From an uncultured Lactobacillus sp. (GTDB taxonomy: Bacteria; Bacillota; Bacilli; Lactobacillales; Lactobacillaceae), in NCBI RefSeq assembly GCF_947367085.1, contig NZ_CANBCP010000004.1:1-64000 (forward strand): a DNA stretch of 64,000 bases, read 5' to 3'. The notes under the pieces are model-generated. The model was given only the letters and a program-made list of their open reading frames with translations, had not been told where the DNA came from and ran no database searches. This document shows positions 49,329 through 58,900 of this stretch, one piece after another. Position numbers and translations under genes: made by a program. Position 1 is the first letter of the stretch. Every line of letters begins with the position of its first letter.

Positions 49329-49357
49329 AATATAGCACATACTTTTAAAGGTGTAAA
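49329..49357 (-). promoter_or_regulatory. Predicted sigma-A promoter of rpsP operon
   Basis: On the minus strand TTTACA (49357-49352) and TATATT (49334-49329) are 17 bases apart, with TGC before the -10 giving an extended -10 element. The -35 overlaps the arm of a hairpin (AAAGGTGT/ACACCTTT, 49347-49379) that may terminate ffh. Confidence 0.75.
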
Positions 49358-49383
49358 GTGTTTTTCCTTAACACCTTTATTTT

Positions 49384-50811
49384 TTAGGAATGAAATCTCT
49401 TGATCTTCTTCATACGCTTGCGTTTATTCTTCTTAAATCGTTTAGACATTGAACGCATCGCCATCTTACCCATTGGCGAATTCATACCAGGTAAGTTCTC
49501 AAGTCCCTTCATATTACCGCTAGTCATCTTTTGCATCATTTTTTTAGATTGCTTAAATTGCTTAATCATCCGGTTAACTTCAACAACGCCCACGCCAGAA
49601 CCAGCCGCAATTCTGCGTCTGCGTGAAGGATTAAGCAAATCTGGATCTTGTCTTTCAGCTGGCGTCATTGAATAAACAATGGCCTTCATATGCGCAATTT
49701 GCTTTTCGGGTATTTGAATATTCTTTAAAGCTGGGTTATTAGCCATGCCAGGTATCATCTTGATGATTTGATCAAGTGGCCCCATTTTTTGCACTTGATC
49801 CATTTGATCAATAAAATCATTGAAATCAAATGTATTTTCCCGCATCTTTTGTGCCATTTTTTCAGCTTCTTTGGCATCGTAATCTTGTTGAGCCTTTTCA
49901 ATTAAGGTCAACATATCACCCATACCTAGAATTCTTGAAGCCATTCGATCTGGATGAAAACTCTCTAAGGCATCGAGTTTTTCGCCTTGACCAGTAAAGA
50001 TAATTGGCAAGCCAGTAACTGCACGCACTGATAATGCAGCACCACCACGAGTATCACCATCAAGCTTAGTTAAGACAATACCTGTTAAATCAAGATCTTT
50101 ATTAAAACCTTCAGCAACTTGAGTAGCCGCTTGACCAGTCATAGCATCAACTACTAACAAAGTATTATCAGGATGAGCGACTTGAGTGATGCGTTTTAAT
50201 TCATCCATCAAAGCTTCGTCGATTTCTAGACGGCCAGCCGTATCGATAAGAACATAATCATTTTTATCTTCTTTTGCTTGATTTAAACCATGTTCCACTA
50301 TTTGAGCAACATCTTTATTGTCTTCGCTATAAACCGGAACATCTAGTTGTTGACCAATTTGACGCAACTGATCAATAGCTGCTGGACGGTAGATATCGCC
50401 AGCGATAAGTAATGGCCGAGCTTTTTGATTTTTGATTAAATAGTTAGCTAACTTTCCAACAGTTGTCGTCTTACCAGTACCTTGAAGACCAACCATCATA
50501 ATAATCGTCGGAATATGAGGAGCCTTATTTAGACTAACTGCTTGTTCACCCATCATCTTAGTCAATTCTTCATCAACAATCTTAATGATTTGTTGACCAG
50601 GATTTAAGCTTTCTTGGACTTCTTTACCAAGAGCTTCCTTTTTAATCTTTTTGATGAAGTCTTTAACAACCTTAAAGTTAACATCTGCTTCAAGTAATGC
50701 TAATCTAATTTCTCTAGAAGCTTCATTAATATCTGCTTCACTAATCTTACCCTTACCAGTAAGATTTTTTAACGCCTTTTGTAATCTCTCACTTAAATTT
50801 TCGAAAGCCAT
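49384..50811 (-). CDS. ffh: Signal recognition particle protein Ffh
   Basis: Ffh binds signal sequences and SRP RNA and targets nascent membrane proteins. The 475-residue protein has an N domain, a G domain with GLQGTGKTTTVGKLA near 107-121, DTAGR near 190 and TKLDGDTRGG near 248-257. A methionine-rich M domain (about 300-450) and a very basic tail follow. It is 3 bases from ylxM, and ftsY lies within 4 kb. Confidence 0.98.
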   Translation of the reverse strand: MAFENLSERLQKALKNLTGKGKISEADINEASREIRLALLEADVNFKVVKDFIKKIKKEALGKEVQESLNPGQQIIKIVDEELTKMMGEQAVSLNKAPHIPTIIMMVGLQGTGKTTTVGKLANYLIKNQKARPLLIAGDIYRPAAIDQLRQIGQQLDVPVYSEDNKDVAQIVEHGLNQAKEDKNDYVLIDTAGRLEIDEALMDELKRITQVAHPDNTLLVVDAMTGQAATQVAEGFNKDLDLTGIVLTKLDGDTRGGAALSVRAVTGLPIIFTGQGEKLDALESFHPDRMASRILGMGDMLTLIEKAQQDYDAKEAEKMAQKMRENTFDFNDFIDQMDQVQKMGPLDQIIKMIPGMANNPALKNIQIPEKQIAHMKAIVYSMTPAERQDPDLLNPSRRRRIAAGSGVGVVEVNRMIKQFKQSKKMMQKMTSGNMKGLENLPGMNSPMGKMAMRSMSKRFKKNKRKRMKKIKRFHS

Positions 50812-50814
50812 GGA

Positions 50815-51156
50815 TTACATCTCTCCTAATTCTTGTAATAATTTACCAATTTCATCATGAGCCTCATCTAGTTTGTGATGGTCAACAGCCCACGCAATTT
50901 CCCAGACCTTGTCTGAGATATTTTTATAATCACGTCTCATATGCAGTTTTTTTTCATAATTTTCCAAAGCTTTACTGCTTCTTTTTAAATTATCATAAAC
51001 AGCTTGCCTAGAGACATGATGATTATCAGCTATTTCACCTAATGATAAATCATTATAATAATAATCTTCGAAATAGCTTTGTTGTCCCTTCGTTAGCAAA
51101 GGACCATAGTAGGCATACAAATCGCCTAATTTTTCATTTTTTTCAAGTTCATTCAT
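50815..51156 (-). CDS. ylxM: YlxM family helix-turn-helix protein (SRP operon partner)
   Basis: I place the start at 51156 (MNELEKNEKLGDLYAYYG) after AAGGTGA; 23 upstream codons of the open frame are implausible. The 113-residue protein has a helix-turn-helix (SLGEIADNHHVSRQAVYDNL) and a conserved LTKGQQSYFEDYYYNDLS. YlxM precedes ffh in most Firmicutes and affects SRP activity in streptococci; its own role is not settled. Confidence 0.92.
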   Translation of the reverse strand: MNELEKNEKLGDLYAYYGPLLTKGQQSYFEDYYYNDLSLGEIADNHHVSRQAVYDNLKRSSKALENYEKKLHMRRDYKNISDKVWEIAWAVDHHKLDEAHDEIGKLLQELGEM

Positions 51157-51281
51157 ATGTCTCACCTTGAACCAGTATAGCAAAAATAACGGCAATTTAA
51201 CATTCTGACTTTTTATATCGTTCAAAGTTTCACATTAATGTTAAAATATATTTGTACCTATTACGAGGAGGTTTATAAAAC

Positions 51282-51599
51282 ATGTTTGCGACAGTATTTT
51301 ATTGGATCGTAACAGTAGCTGCCCTATGCTGGGGTGCTTGGTCACTTGTTTGGTCTATCATCTATCTTGCAAAAAAAGAGAATGGAAACTTATGGTTCTT
51401 TGCAATTATTAATGCTTTAAGTTCAATTGCTTTAGGAGTAATCTATTGGATTTACTCATCCCTTAACTACCAATGGTTCTGGTTTGCATCAAAACAAGCT
51501 AACATCGGTAACATTGTTTACTTATTCTTATTCTTTATTATTTTAACTGTTTTACAATTCATCTTTGGTTTTACCAAAAAAACTAAAACAGCAAAATAA
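51282..51599 (+). CDS. Small integral membrane protein of unknown function
   Basis: The 105-residue protein has three hydrophobic segments (about 5-30, 38-60 and 76-97), many Trp and Phe residues, and a basic C-terminus (GFTKKTKTAK). AGGAGG lies about 10 bases before the ATG. It is divergent from ylxM and convergent with pepD. I do not recognise a named family. The good ribosome site and flanking terminator support a real gene. Confidence 0.7.
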   Translation: MFATVFYWIVTVAALCWGAWSLVWSIIYLAKKENGNLWFFAIINALSSIALGVIYWIYSSLNYQWFWFASKQANIGNIVYLFLFFIILTVLQFIFGFTKKTKTAK

Positions 51600-51610
51600 C
51601 CAACTACAAC

Positions 51611-51648
51611 AAAAGACGTTCAAGTTTAATACTTGAGCGTCTTTTTGT
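51611..51648. terminator. Bidirectional terminator between the small membrane protein and pepD
   Basis: AAAAGACGTTCAAGT pairs with ACTTGAGCGTCTTTT with one U-G position, followed by T residues on the plus strand. It serves the convergent genes. Confidence 0.85.
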
Positions 51649-51659
51649 ATGCGTAATTA

Positions 51660-53081
51660 TTATAAGTTAGGGTCCATGTTAAATGTTAACTTCGACATCT
51701 TAATGGATTCAACAAACATTTGTCCCATCAAATCTTCACTGTTCTTCTTAGTATGAGCAACAGTTTCTTGATTTGCCTTAGTCAAATAGTCGGTCAAATC
51801 ATCACCAGTCAATCCTTTGGCGTTTTCGATAATTTCTTCAACACGACCTCTATAGTAACGGTTCAATTCTTCTAAGTATTTAGTATCTAATTGAACAAAT
51901 TGTGGGTAGTGACTTTCAACCATTGCTGATAATGATTTGTAATACCACCAAGCATCTTCTTTATTATAAGTTAAAGAAGTGTTGTTAAATGAAGGATCAG
52001 TTTCATTCATATTTGCAAAGAATGGAATATATGGACTAAATGTTGGACCACCAATACATAACCACATAATACCAGCCATTTCATCTGGTACATCACTTCT
52101 AATTTGTAAAATATGTGAATTTTGCGTTCTATTCAAACCAATTGGACGATACATATGCTTTTGCTCTTCTGTACCCTTACCATATGGATCATAAGGAGTA
52201 TCTTGATAGTGAGAACCTAAAGCAAATTCAATATCTTCTTTAGCTAACTTCTTAGCTGGCTTACGAATAAATGGCATATCAGGATCTTGTGGATCTTGCT
52301 CAATTTCTGGGTTAAATAATTTTTGAATGTACCACTGACGACTAGTGTTGTAGTGACGATCTTGTTCGGTATAAGTACCGAAGATATGACGGAAGTTCCA
52401 ACCTTCATGGTCAGGATTTAAGTGGTGCTTTTCAACAAATTCTCTAATTCCTTCACTCCACATAAAGTTATCTGGATCATCGAAATTAACTTGTTGAATT
52501 GCTACACGGTTTCCAGTTGCTGCATAACAGTCATCTGGAATTCTTTGAGCAACCCAGTGGTGACCGGTGACAATTTCCATATACCAAGCTTCATCTTTGT
52601 CACCAAATAATACAGAATTACCGGCTGGACTACCATATTTGGCAATCAATTTACCCAAACGCTTAACACCATCACGAGCTGAGTCAATGTATGGCAAGAC
52701 AACTGTTTGCATACAATCTTCATCTAAACCATCTTTAACTAGTGGGTCAAATGCTAAAGTTCTTTCATTACCATAAGTTGATTCAGTAGCTGACATTGCA
52801 ACATTCTTTTGGTTAATACCACTTTCGTCATAATAACCTTCTTTTTTATAGTCAACATTTGGAACGGCTGGAACTCTTTGAGCATCTTCAGGTAAATCCA
52901 TCTCAAATTTGTTAAGCCAAGACTTAATATGAGCCTTTTGACCATGACGAGCAGGTTCAATAATAAATCTGTGAGGTGAAATAGGCTTAGCAGTATCGTC
53001 GTTACGAGAAATCATCACTGAACCATCAATTGATGCATTTTTTCCTACTAAAATACTAGTACATGCGCTTAATTTCTTCAT
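51660..53081 (-). CDS. pepD: Dipeptidase of peptidase family C69 (PepD)
   Basis: PepD dipeptidases finish peptide breakdown in lactobacilli. The 473-residue protein begins MKKLSACTSILVG with Cys7 as likely N-terminal nucleophile after removal of a short propeptide. GSVMISRNDDTAKPISPHRF follows, then the family segment PAGNSVLFGDKDEAWYMEIV near 150-170. The NTN-hydrolase fold is typical. Peptide-binding OppA genes lie 6 kb away, so peptide use is well represented in the window. Confidence 0.94.
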   Translation of the reverse strand: MKKLSACTSILVGKNASIDGSVMISRNDDTAKPISPHRFIIEPARHGQKAHIKSWLNKFEMDLPEDAQRVPAVPNVDYKKEGYYDESGINQKNVAMSATESTYGNERTLAFDPLVKDGLDEDCMQTVVLPYIDSARDGVKRLGKLIAKYGSPAGNSVLFGDKDEAWYMEIVTGHHWVAQRIPDDCYAATGNRVAIQQVNFDDPDNFMWSEGIREFVEKHHLNPDHEGWNFRHIFGTYTEQDRHYNTSRQWYIQKLFNPEIEQDPQDPDMPFIRKPAKKLAKEDIEFALGSHYQDTPYDPYGKGTEEQKHMYRPIGLNRTQNSHILQIRSDVPDEMAGIMWLCIGGPTFSPYIPFFANMNETDPSFNNTSLTYNKEDAWWYYKSLSAMVESHYPQFVQLDTKYLEELNRYYRGRVEEIIENAKGLTGDDLTDYLTKANQETVAHTKKNSEDLMGQMFVESIKMSKLTFNMDPNL

Positions 53082-53127
53082 AGATATCTCCTTTTAAAAA
53101 GTAGCTTTGAATACCTTCACCTTTATC

Positions 53128-54549
53128 TTAAATCAATCCTTGGAAAAGTCCAATTGCAAACTTTTCTGCATCAAAATCAGCTAAATCATCAACTTTTTCA
53201 CCTAATCCAACTAATTTAACTGGCAAATCCATTTCATTTCTAATAGCTAATACAACTCCACCTTTAGAAGAGCCATCAAGCTTGGTTAAAACAAGACCAG
53301 TTAACTTTGTAGTTTTATCAAAGTCCTTAGCTTGAAGTAGAGCATTCTGACCAGTCGAGCCATCAAGAACCAATAAAATTTCATTAGGTTGATCAGGCAA
53401 GATCTTTTGAATAGTCCGCTTAATCTTATCAAGCTCATTCATCAGATTAACTTTATTTTGAAGACGACCGGCAGTATCTACCAATAGGTAATCAATTCCC
53501 TTTTCCTTAGCTTGACTAACTCCTTCAAAAACAACAGAAGCAGGATCAGCTTTTGATTTTCCTGTAACAACTTCTACACCGTCACGTCGACCCCATTCAA
53601 CTAATTGTTCGACCGCACCAGCTCTAAATGTATCAGCTGCAACCATCATCACGCTTTTGCCTGAGTCTTTTAATCTTTTAGCTAATTTACCAATAGTCGT
53701 TGTTTTGCCAGCGCCATTAACACCAACAAACAGGTAAACATTTGGCTTAGCATTTTCATCATAAGCTAGGGAAGAATCTTTTCCTTGCCCACCTTTGTCA
53801 TAAATATCGACTAATTTTTCAACAACAACCTGTTTTAATTCATCATGACTTTTCGCATTCTTTAATTTTGCTTCGTCGCGTAATGAATCAGTCAATTGTT
53901 CTGCTGTTTCAAAACCTACATCCGATTCGATTAATAAATCTTCCAAATCATCAAAAAAGTCTTCATCAACCGATCTAAACTTGGCAAAAAAAGCATTTAA
54001 CTTGGCCCCAAAAGAATGGTTAGTCTTTTCTAAGCCACGATCATAACGATCTTGATCACTTTCTTGATCTTCTTGAGCTATTTCTTGATCTTGAGAATCA
54101 GCAAATTCTTGCTCAACACTTTCGGATTCTTCAGTTTCTTGTGCTTGTTCCAAATCCTCAGCTTCATTTTTTTCTTTTGCTTCTTGCTTTTCTTCTTCAC
54201 GAACCTGATTTTGCTTTTCAAGCAAAGATCCTGCATCTGTCCAGTTTCTATTGTCTACATCATTATCCGAATCATCATGTTGAACTTCGTGTTCTTTTTC
54301 TTGATCAAGATTTTTTTGTTCTAAATTAGAACCAGCATCTGCCCAGACACGATCATTTGGTTCAGTTTGCTTAGTTTCTTTTTCAAGATTGTGATCGGAA
54401 TTTTCTAATTCAACTTCAGAAGCTGCATCTTCAAGATGCTCATTTTCAGGAGCTTGTTTAGTTTCAACTTCTTGTTGATCATTTTCTTTTTCTTGTTCAT
54501 CTTCTTTTTTTCCAAAAAGCGATTTTTTGATTTTATCAAATAAGCCCAT
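53128..54549 (-). CDS. ftsY: SRP receptor FtsY with a long acidic N-terminal domain
   Basis: FtsY docks SRP-ribosome complexes at the membrane. The 473-residue protein has an acidic, glutamine-rich N-terminus (about 1-165) and then NG domains: FVGVNGAGKTTTIGKLAKRL, DTFRAGAVEQL, DTAGRLQ and TKLDGSSKGG. The N-terminus holds two copies of a W-A/T-DAGS-LE motif (WADAGSNLEQKN and WTDAGSLLEKQN). It follows smc by 1 base. Confidence 0.96.
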   Translation of the reverse strand: MGLFDKIKKSLFGKKEDEQEKENDQQEVETKQAPENEHLEDAASEVELENSDHNLEKETKQTEPNDRVWADAGSNLEQKNLDQEKEHEVQHDDSDNDVDNRNWTDAGSLLEKQNQVREEEKQEAKEKNEAEDLEQAQETEESESVEQEFADSQDQEIAQEDQESDQDRYDRGLEKTNHSFGAKLNAFFAKFRSVDEDFFDDLEDLLIESDVGFETAEQLTDSLRDEAKLKNAKSHDELKQVVVEKLVDIYDKGGQGKDSSLAYDENAKPNVYLFVGVNGAGKTTTIGKLAKRLKDSGKSVMMVAADTFRAGAVEQLVEWGRRDGVEVVTGKSKADPASVVFEGVSQAKEKGIDYLLVDTAGRLQNKVNLMNELDKIKRTIQKILPDQPNEILLVLDGSTGQNALLQAKDFDKTTKLTGLVLTKLDGSSKGGVVLAIRNEMDLPVKLVGLGEKVDDLADFDAEKFAIGLFQGLI

Positions 54550-54550
54550 T

Positions 54551-57500
54551 TTAGTTCACCTCTTGCTTTATATCTTTCAATGATACTGATAATACTTGAG
54601 AAACACCAGATTCTTGCATTACCACTCCATATAAGTTATCAGCTTTTTGCATTGTTCCGCGTCTATGAGTGATTACGATAAATTGTGTATGTAGATCATA
54701 GTGATTTAAAAACTTCGCGAAACGATCAACATTGGCTTCATCAAGTGCTGCTTCAACCTCATCCAAAATACAAAACGGTACTGGATTAACTTCTAGCATC
54801 GCAAATAACAAGGTGATCGCAGTCAATGCTCTTTCTCCACCAGAAAGCAGACTCAATTTTTGGAGCTTTTTACCAGGTGGCTGAGCAATTATCTCAACCC
54901 CAGTCATCAATAAATCATCTGGCTGAGTTAAAACTAATTTGGCGTGTCCACCACCAAACATTACTGGGAAAATCTTTTCGAATCTCTTTTCAACCTCATT
55001 AAATGTCTTACCAAAACGATCTTTAACCTCATTATCTAGCTTGCTCATTGACTCTTGAATATCACTGCGAGCTTTCAGTAAATCATTTTGTTGTCCATTT
55101 AAGAAATCATAGCGTGTTTTAACATCTTCATATTCTTCAATTGACTGCAAGTTAACAGGTCCAATATCTTCTATCGACATCTTGTGAAGTTTAACTTCTT
55201 TTTCAAGCTGCTGTCGAACTTCAAGATCATTTTTTCCATCAGTTAAAGAAATTGCTGCTTCATAAGTTAAAGAGTAGTCTTGTGATAAATGACGCAACTT
55301 TTGATTAATCTGACTCGTAAATTGTGATAGTTCCACTGATAACGCTTCTTGATCTTCGGCAGCGTCTTTTCTTAAGTCATAGTTTCTTGAAGCGACAGAC
55401 TCTAAATGATTGATTTGAGCATCAAGTTTACCTAAGTTTTGGTTAGTTTCAGCTAATTTTTGAGTTAATAGCTCTTTTTCTTTGGTCAGATTATCAATTT
55501 GTTCAGTAATATCTTCTTGGCTTTGATTAGAACTATTAGCTTGATCCAGTCCTCTTAACTTGTTTTCCAAATCATTCAATTGGTTAGAATTATTTTTAAT
55601 TTGCTTTTGAACCTGATCAAATCGCTCTTTTAAATTTGCCTGTTTATTTTTAGCCACAGCAATTTGTGAATTAATTTCAGCAAGGTCATTTTGTAATTTA
55701 GCATAAGCTTGATCTACATCTGCTAATGTTTGCTTAAGTTCATCCATCTTAGCTTTTTGGTCATTAGCTTGATTATTAATAGTTAGCTTTTTGTTTTTTT
55801 GCTCTTTTAGCTGATCTATCAACTTATTCAATTCATCAGCTTGCTGTTTTTTAGCCTGTTTTTGTAAATCAGCTAAACGCTGATAGCGATTAACTTCTTT
55901 TTCTTGATTTTGAAAACGAATCGCTTGCTCAGCAATCTTTTGGTTAAGCTCTTGAAGCTGAGCTTTTTTGTCATTTAATGCTTCATTATCAGAATCTTTT
56001 TGAAATTCAGCTAGTTGTCTTTCATAATCAGCAAGTTGTTTTCTTTGCTTGCTAATACTTTGTCCTAAAGACTCTAATTCAGCATTCATTTGCAGTGGTG
56101 AATTAGAACGCTGGCTGCGAGCTCCCCCCGTCATACTTCCGCCTGGGCTGATGATATCCCCATCTAAAGTTACGATTCGATAGTAATGACCTGTTCTATT
56201 TTGAATTCGCAAGGCAGTATTCATATCTTTAGCAACTAATACATTTCCTAATAAATAATTAATTGCATTAGTAATATCAACATTACCTTTAGTAGAGACT
56301 AATCTTGAAGCTACTCCAATAAATCCTTCAATCGACTCAAGTGTAGTCAGAGTTGATTGAGCAATTGTATGCAAACGAAGACTATCTAATGGTAAAAAGG
56401 TTGCTCGTCCAGCATGACTGCGTTTTAGTAAACTGATTGCATTCTTAGCACTTTCGCGATCTCTTGCCACCAAATTCTGAACGCCAGCTCCTAATGCAGT
56501 CGTTAAGGCAGCTTCTAAATCTGCAGGAAATGAAAGAAGTTCACCAATTACTCCAACAATACCATTAAATTCAGACAAGTGATTTAAGACGTATTTTACG
56601 CCGTAGTAATAACCTTCATGACGGTCTTGCAGACGTTTTAATCCATCTAATTGAGCGTTTTGACGGGCGATATTAGCTTGAGTTTGCTGGATTAAAGTAT
56701 TTAAATCGTCTAAACGCTTGCTTTGTTGAGTAACTTTGTTAGTTAAAGCTTCTATTTGTGATTTTAATTCTTTGCGCTGACTAACTAACTTTTCACCTTG
56801 CTCTTTATACTGATCAAGTAAGCTCTTGGCTTCACTTAATTCTTGATTCAAATGAGCATCCTCAGATTTTGGTGCGTTTAGACGCTTAATTTCGTTTTCT
56901 AGATAAACAATCTGATTGTTTGTGCTCGTTTGGCTCTGAAGTAAATCAATATATTTGCTTCTAGTTTGCTCAAGTTGCTTGTTTAATGAAGCCGGATCTT
57001 GCTTAAGGCTGGAAGAAATTTGATCCTTTTTTTCACTAAGCTGTTTTAAAATCGCCTTTTGTTCATCAATCTTTGCTTGAATTTCTGCTAGTTCACCATT
57101 TAACTCAGACTTTTGAGCTTCGAGTTCAGATTTTTGAGCCAAGTATTCTTTTCGAGTAGCTTGGTCATACTCTTTTGATTGCTGACTCATTTGTAAATCA
57201 GTATTTAAACTTGCTAATTTTTGAGTAAATGAAAGCAAGGATTTTTGCTGGTTATCTTTTTGAGTATGTAATGCTTGTGAAGCTGCTTTTTTAGCTTCTA
57301 AATCAGTTTGGGAACTTTGAACTTCACGGTCTAACTTATTTAAAATAGCCTTATTTTGATCAGCTTTTTGTTTAACTTCGCGCTTTTTACTATCAAGATC
57401 TTGAATTTGAAGGGCTAATAATTTTTTTAACTTTTCATCAAGCTGAGCTTTTTCAAATTTATATTCTTTAGCTAATGAGCTTTGCTCATGAAGTGGTTCA

Positions 57501-58105
57501 ACGCGATCTTCTAATTCTTTTACTAAGTCGTTAATTCGAATTAAATTTTCGTTAGTCTTATCCAGCTGACGAAGGGCGATCTCTTTTTGCTGTTTAAAAT
57601 GTAAAACCCCAGCTGCTTCTTCAAAAATACCGCGTCGATCCTCAGGGTGTGAGTTTAAAATTTGATCAACTTTACCCTGCGAAATAATCGCTAAACTATC
57701 TTGAGAAAGACCAGAGTCAACAAAAAGATCACGAATATCTTTTAAGCGAACTTGCTGATTGTTAATTAGGTATTCGCTATCACCTGAACGCAAAATGCGG
57801 CGAGTTACGGCAACCTTGTCGTTATTAAAGTTAAGTTGCTTATCAGTATTATCAAAAACCAGACTAACTTCGGCCTTGTTTAAGGGTGCACGAAATTCAC
57901 TACCTGCGAAAATAACATCTTTCATATTTTCTCCACGTAGCGACTTAGCTGATCCTTCTCCCATTACCCATCTGATAGCTTCAGTGATATTACTCTTACC
58001 ACTACCATTAGGGCCAACAATACCCGTTATTCCTTTATCAAAATTAATAGTTGTTTTGTCTGCAAATGACTTAAAGCCATTTAAGATTAATTGCTTTAAC
58101 GGCAA
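54551..58105 (-). CDS. smc: Chromosome segregation protein SMC
   Basis: SMC is the condensin ATPase that organises the chromosome with ScpAB. The 1184-residue protein has N-terminal GPNGSGKSNITEAIRWVMGE near 32-51, two long coiled coils (about 170-500 and 670-1010) and a hinge (about 500-670) with glycine-rich SPGGSMTGG. The C-terminal head has LLSGGERALTAITLLFA and FCILDEVEAALDEANVDRF. It lies 18 bases from rnc and 1 base from ftsY. Confidence 0.98.
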   Translation of the reverse strand: MPLKQLILNGFKSFADKTTINFDKGITGIVGPNGSGKSNITEAIRWVMGEGSAKSLRGENMKDVIFAGSEFRAPLNKAEVSLVFDNTDKQLNFNNDKVAVTRRILRSGDSEYLINNQQVRLKDIRDLFVDSGLSQDSLAIISQGKVDQILNSHPEDRRGIFEEAAGVLHFKQQKEIALRQLDKTNENLIRINDLVKELEDRVEPLHEQSSLAKEYKFEKAQLDEKLKKLLALQIQDLDSKKREVKQKADQNKAILNKLDREVQSSQTDLEAKKAASQALHTQKDNQQKSLLSFTQKLASLNTDLQMSQQSKEYDQATRKEYLAQKSELEAQKSELNGELAEIQAKIDEQKAILKQLSEKKDQISSSLKQDPASLNKQLEQTRSKYIDLLQSQTSTNNQIVYLENEIKRLNAPKSEDAHLNQELSEAKSLLDQYKEQGEKLVSQRKELKSQIEALTNKVTQQSKRLDDLNTLIQQTQANIARQNAQLDGLKRLQDRHEGYYYGVKYVLNHLSEFNGIVGVIGELLSFPADLEAALTTALGAGVQNLVARDRESAKNAISLLKRSHAGRATFLPLDSLRLHTIAQSTLTTLESIEGFIGVASRLVSTKGNVDITNAINYLLGNVLVAKDMNTALRIQNRTGHYYRIVTLDGDIISPGGSMTGGARSQRSNSPLQMNAELESLGQSISKQRKQLADYERQLAEFQKDSDNEALNDKKAQLQELNQKIAEQAIRFQNQEKEVNRYQRLADLQKQAKKQQADELNKLIDQLKEQKNKKLTINNQANDQKAKMDELKQTLADVDQAYAKLQNDLAEINSQIAVAKNKQANLKERFDQVQKQIKNNSNQLNDLENKLRGLDQANSSNQSQEDITEQIDNLTKEKELLTQKLAETNQNLGKLDAQINHLESVASRNYDLRKDAAEDQEALSVELSQFTSQINQKLRHLSQDYSLTYEAAISLTDGKNDLEVRQQLEKEVKLHKMSIEDIGPVNLQSIEEYEDVKTRYDFLNGQQNDLLKARSDIQESMSKLDNEVKDRFGKTFNEVEKRFEKIFPVMFGGGHAKLVLTQPDDLLMTGVEIIAQPPGKKLQKLSLLSGGERALTAITLLFAMLEVNPVPFCILDEVEAALDEANVDRFAKFLNHYDLHTQFIVITHRRGTMQKADNLYGVVMQESGVSQVLSVSLKDIKQEVN

Positions 58106-58123
58106 AATCTCACCTATTCTTCT

Positions 58124-58801
58124 TTATTTTTTCTTGAGTGCTTTGGCAGCTGCTTCTTGTTCAGCTGCTTTTTTATTTCTTCCAGTACCTGTTGTAAGCT
58201 TCTTTCCTTCAACACTCAATTGTACTGTGAAAGTCGGTACACTTTCGTCTTGACTGATCACATTATATTCAATATCAATTGAACCATTCACTTGAAGCTT
58301 TTCTTGTAATTCCGTCTTATAATCACGTGAAGCATCAAAATCACCTTCAGCAATTAATGGATAAACCGTTAAATGCAAAAAGTGCTGAACTGCTGGCATC
58401 CCTTGATCTAAGAAAAGTGCGCCATTAAAAGCCTCAAAAACATCTTCAAGCAAGGTCTTTCGATGACGAGCACCAGCTTTTTCTTCACCATTTCCCAAAT
58501 TTATTTCATTTTGAAAACCGCATTCAATTGCAAATTCGGAAAATCCTTCGGTTCGAACAATATTTGAACGTAGACGAGTTAATTCTCCTTCATTTAATTT
58601 AGGAAAATGTCTGTATAAATAATCTGATACTGCTAGTTCTAAGACAGCATCACCTAAAAATTCCAATTTTTCGTAATCTTTAGTGCCAGGATGTTCATTG
58701 GCATATGATGAGTGGGTAAAAGCCCTATCTAATAATTTTTCATTATGAAATTCAATTCCATATTTATCTTTAAGATTTTTCTTGAAAGCTATAGAAACCA
58801 T
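58124..58801 (-). CDS. rnc: Ribonuclease III
   Basis: RNase III cuts double-stranded RNA in rRNA precursors and regulatory RNAs. The 225-residue protein has the signature YEKLEFLGDAVLELAVSDYL near 43-62, ETLLEDVFEAF-type second acidic block (KTLLEDVFEAFNGALFLDQG) and a C-terminal dsRNA-binding domain ending in a Lys/Ala-rich helix. It heads rnc-smc-ftsY. Confidence 0.97.
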   Translation of the reverse strand: MVSIAFKKNLKDKYGIEFHNEKLLDRAFTHSSYANEHPGTKDYEKLEFLGDAVLELAVSDYLYRHFPKLNEGELTRLRSNIVRTEGFSEFAIECGFQNEINLGNGEEKAGARHRKTLLEDVFEAFNGALFLDQGMPAVQHFLHLTVYPLIAEGDFDASRDYKTELQEKLQVNGSIDIEYNVISQDESVPTFTVQLSVEGKKLTTGTGRNKKAAEQEAAAKALKKK

Positions 58802-58849
58802 CTAATTATCCTTTCTTTAACCATTTAATTATAACCATTTTTGCCTAAT

Positions 58850-58880
58850 GAAAAAAGCTATCTCCTTTAAGAGATAGCAA
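58850..58880 (-). terminator. Terminator after the interrupted oppA
   Basis: GCTATCTC pairs perfectly with GAGATAGC around CTTTAA, and TTTTTTC follows on the minus strand. Confidence 0.88.
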
Positions 58881-58900
58881 TTTTCTTAATTACTTAAAAT

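Noticed and set aside
54052..54329. Hydrophobic plus-strand frames opposite the acidic ftsY N-terminus
   Set aside because: Glu- and Gln-rich codons read on the other strand give Phe/Leu-rich frames. No start signals support them.
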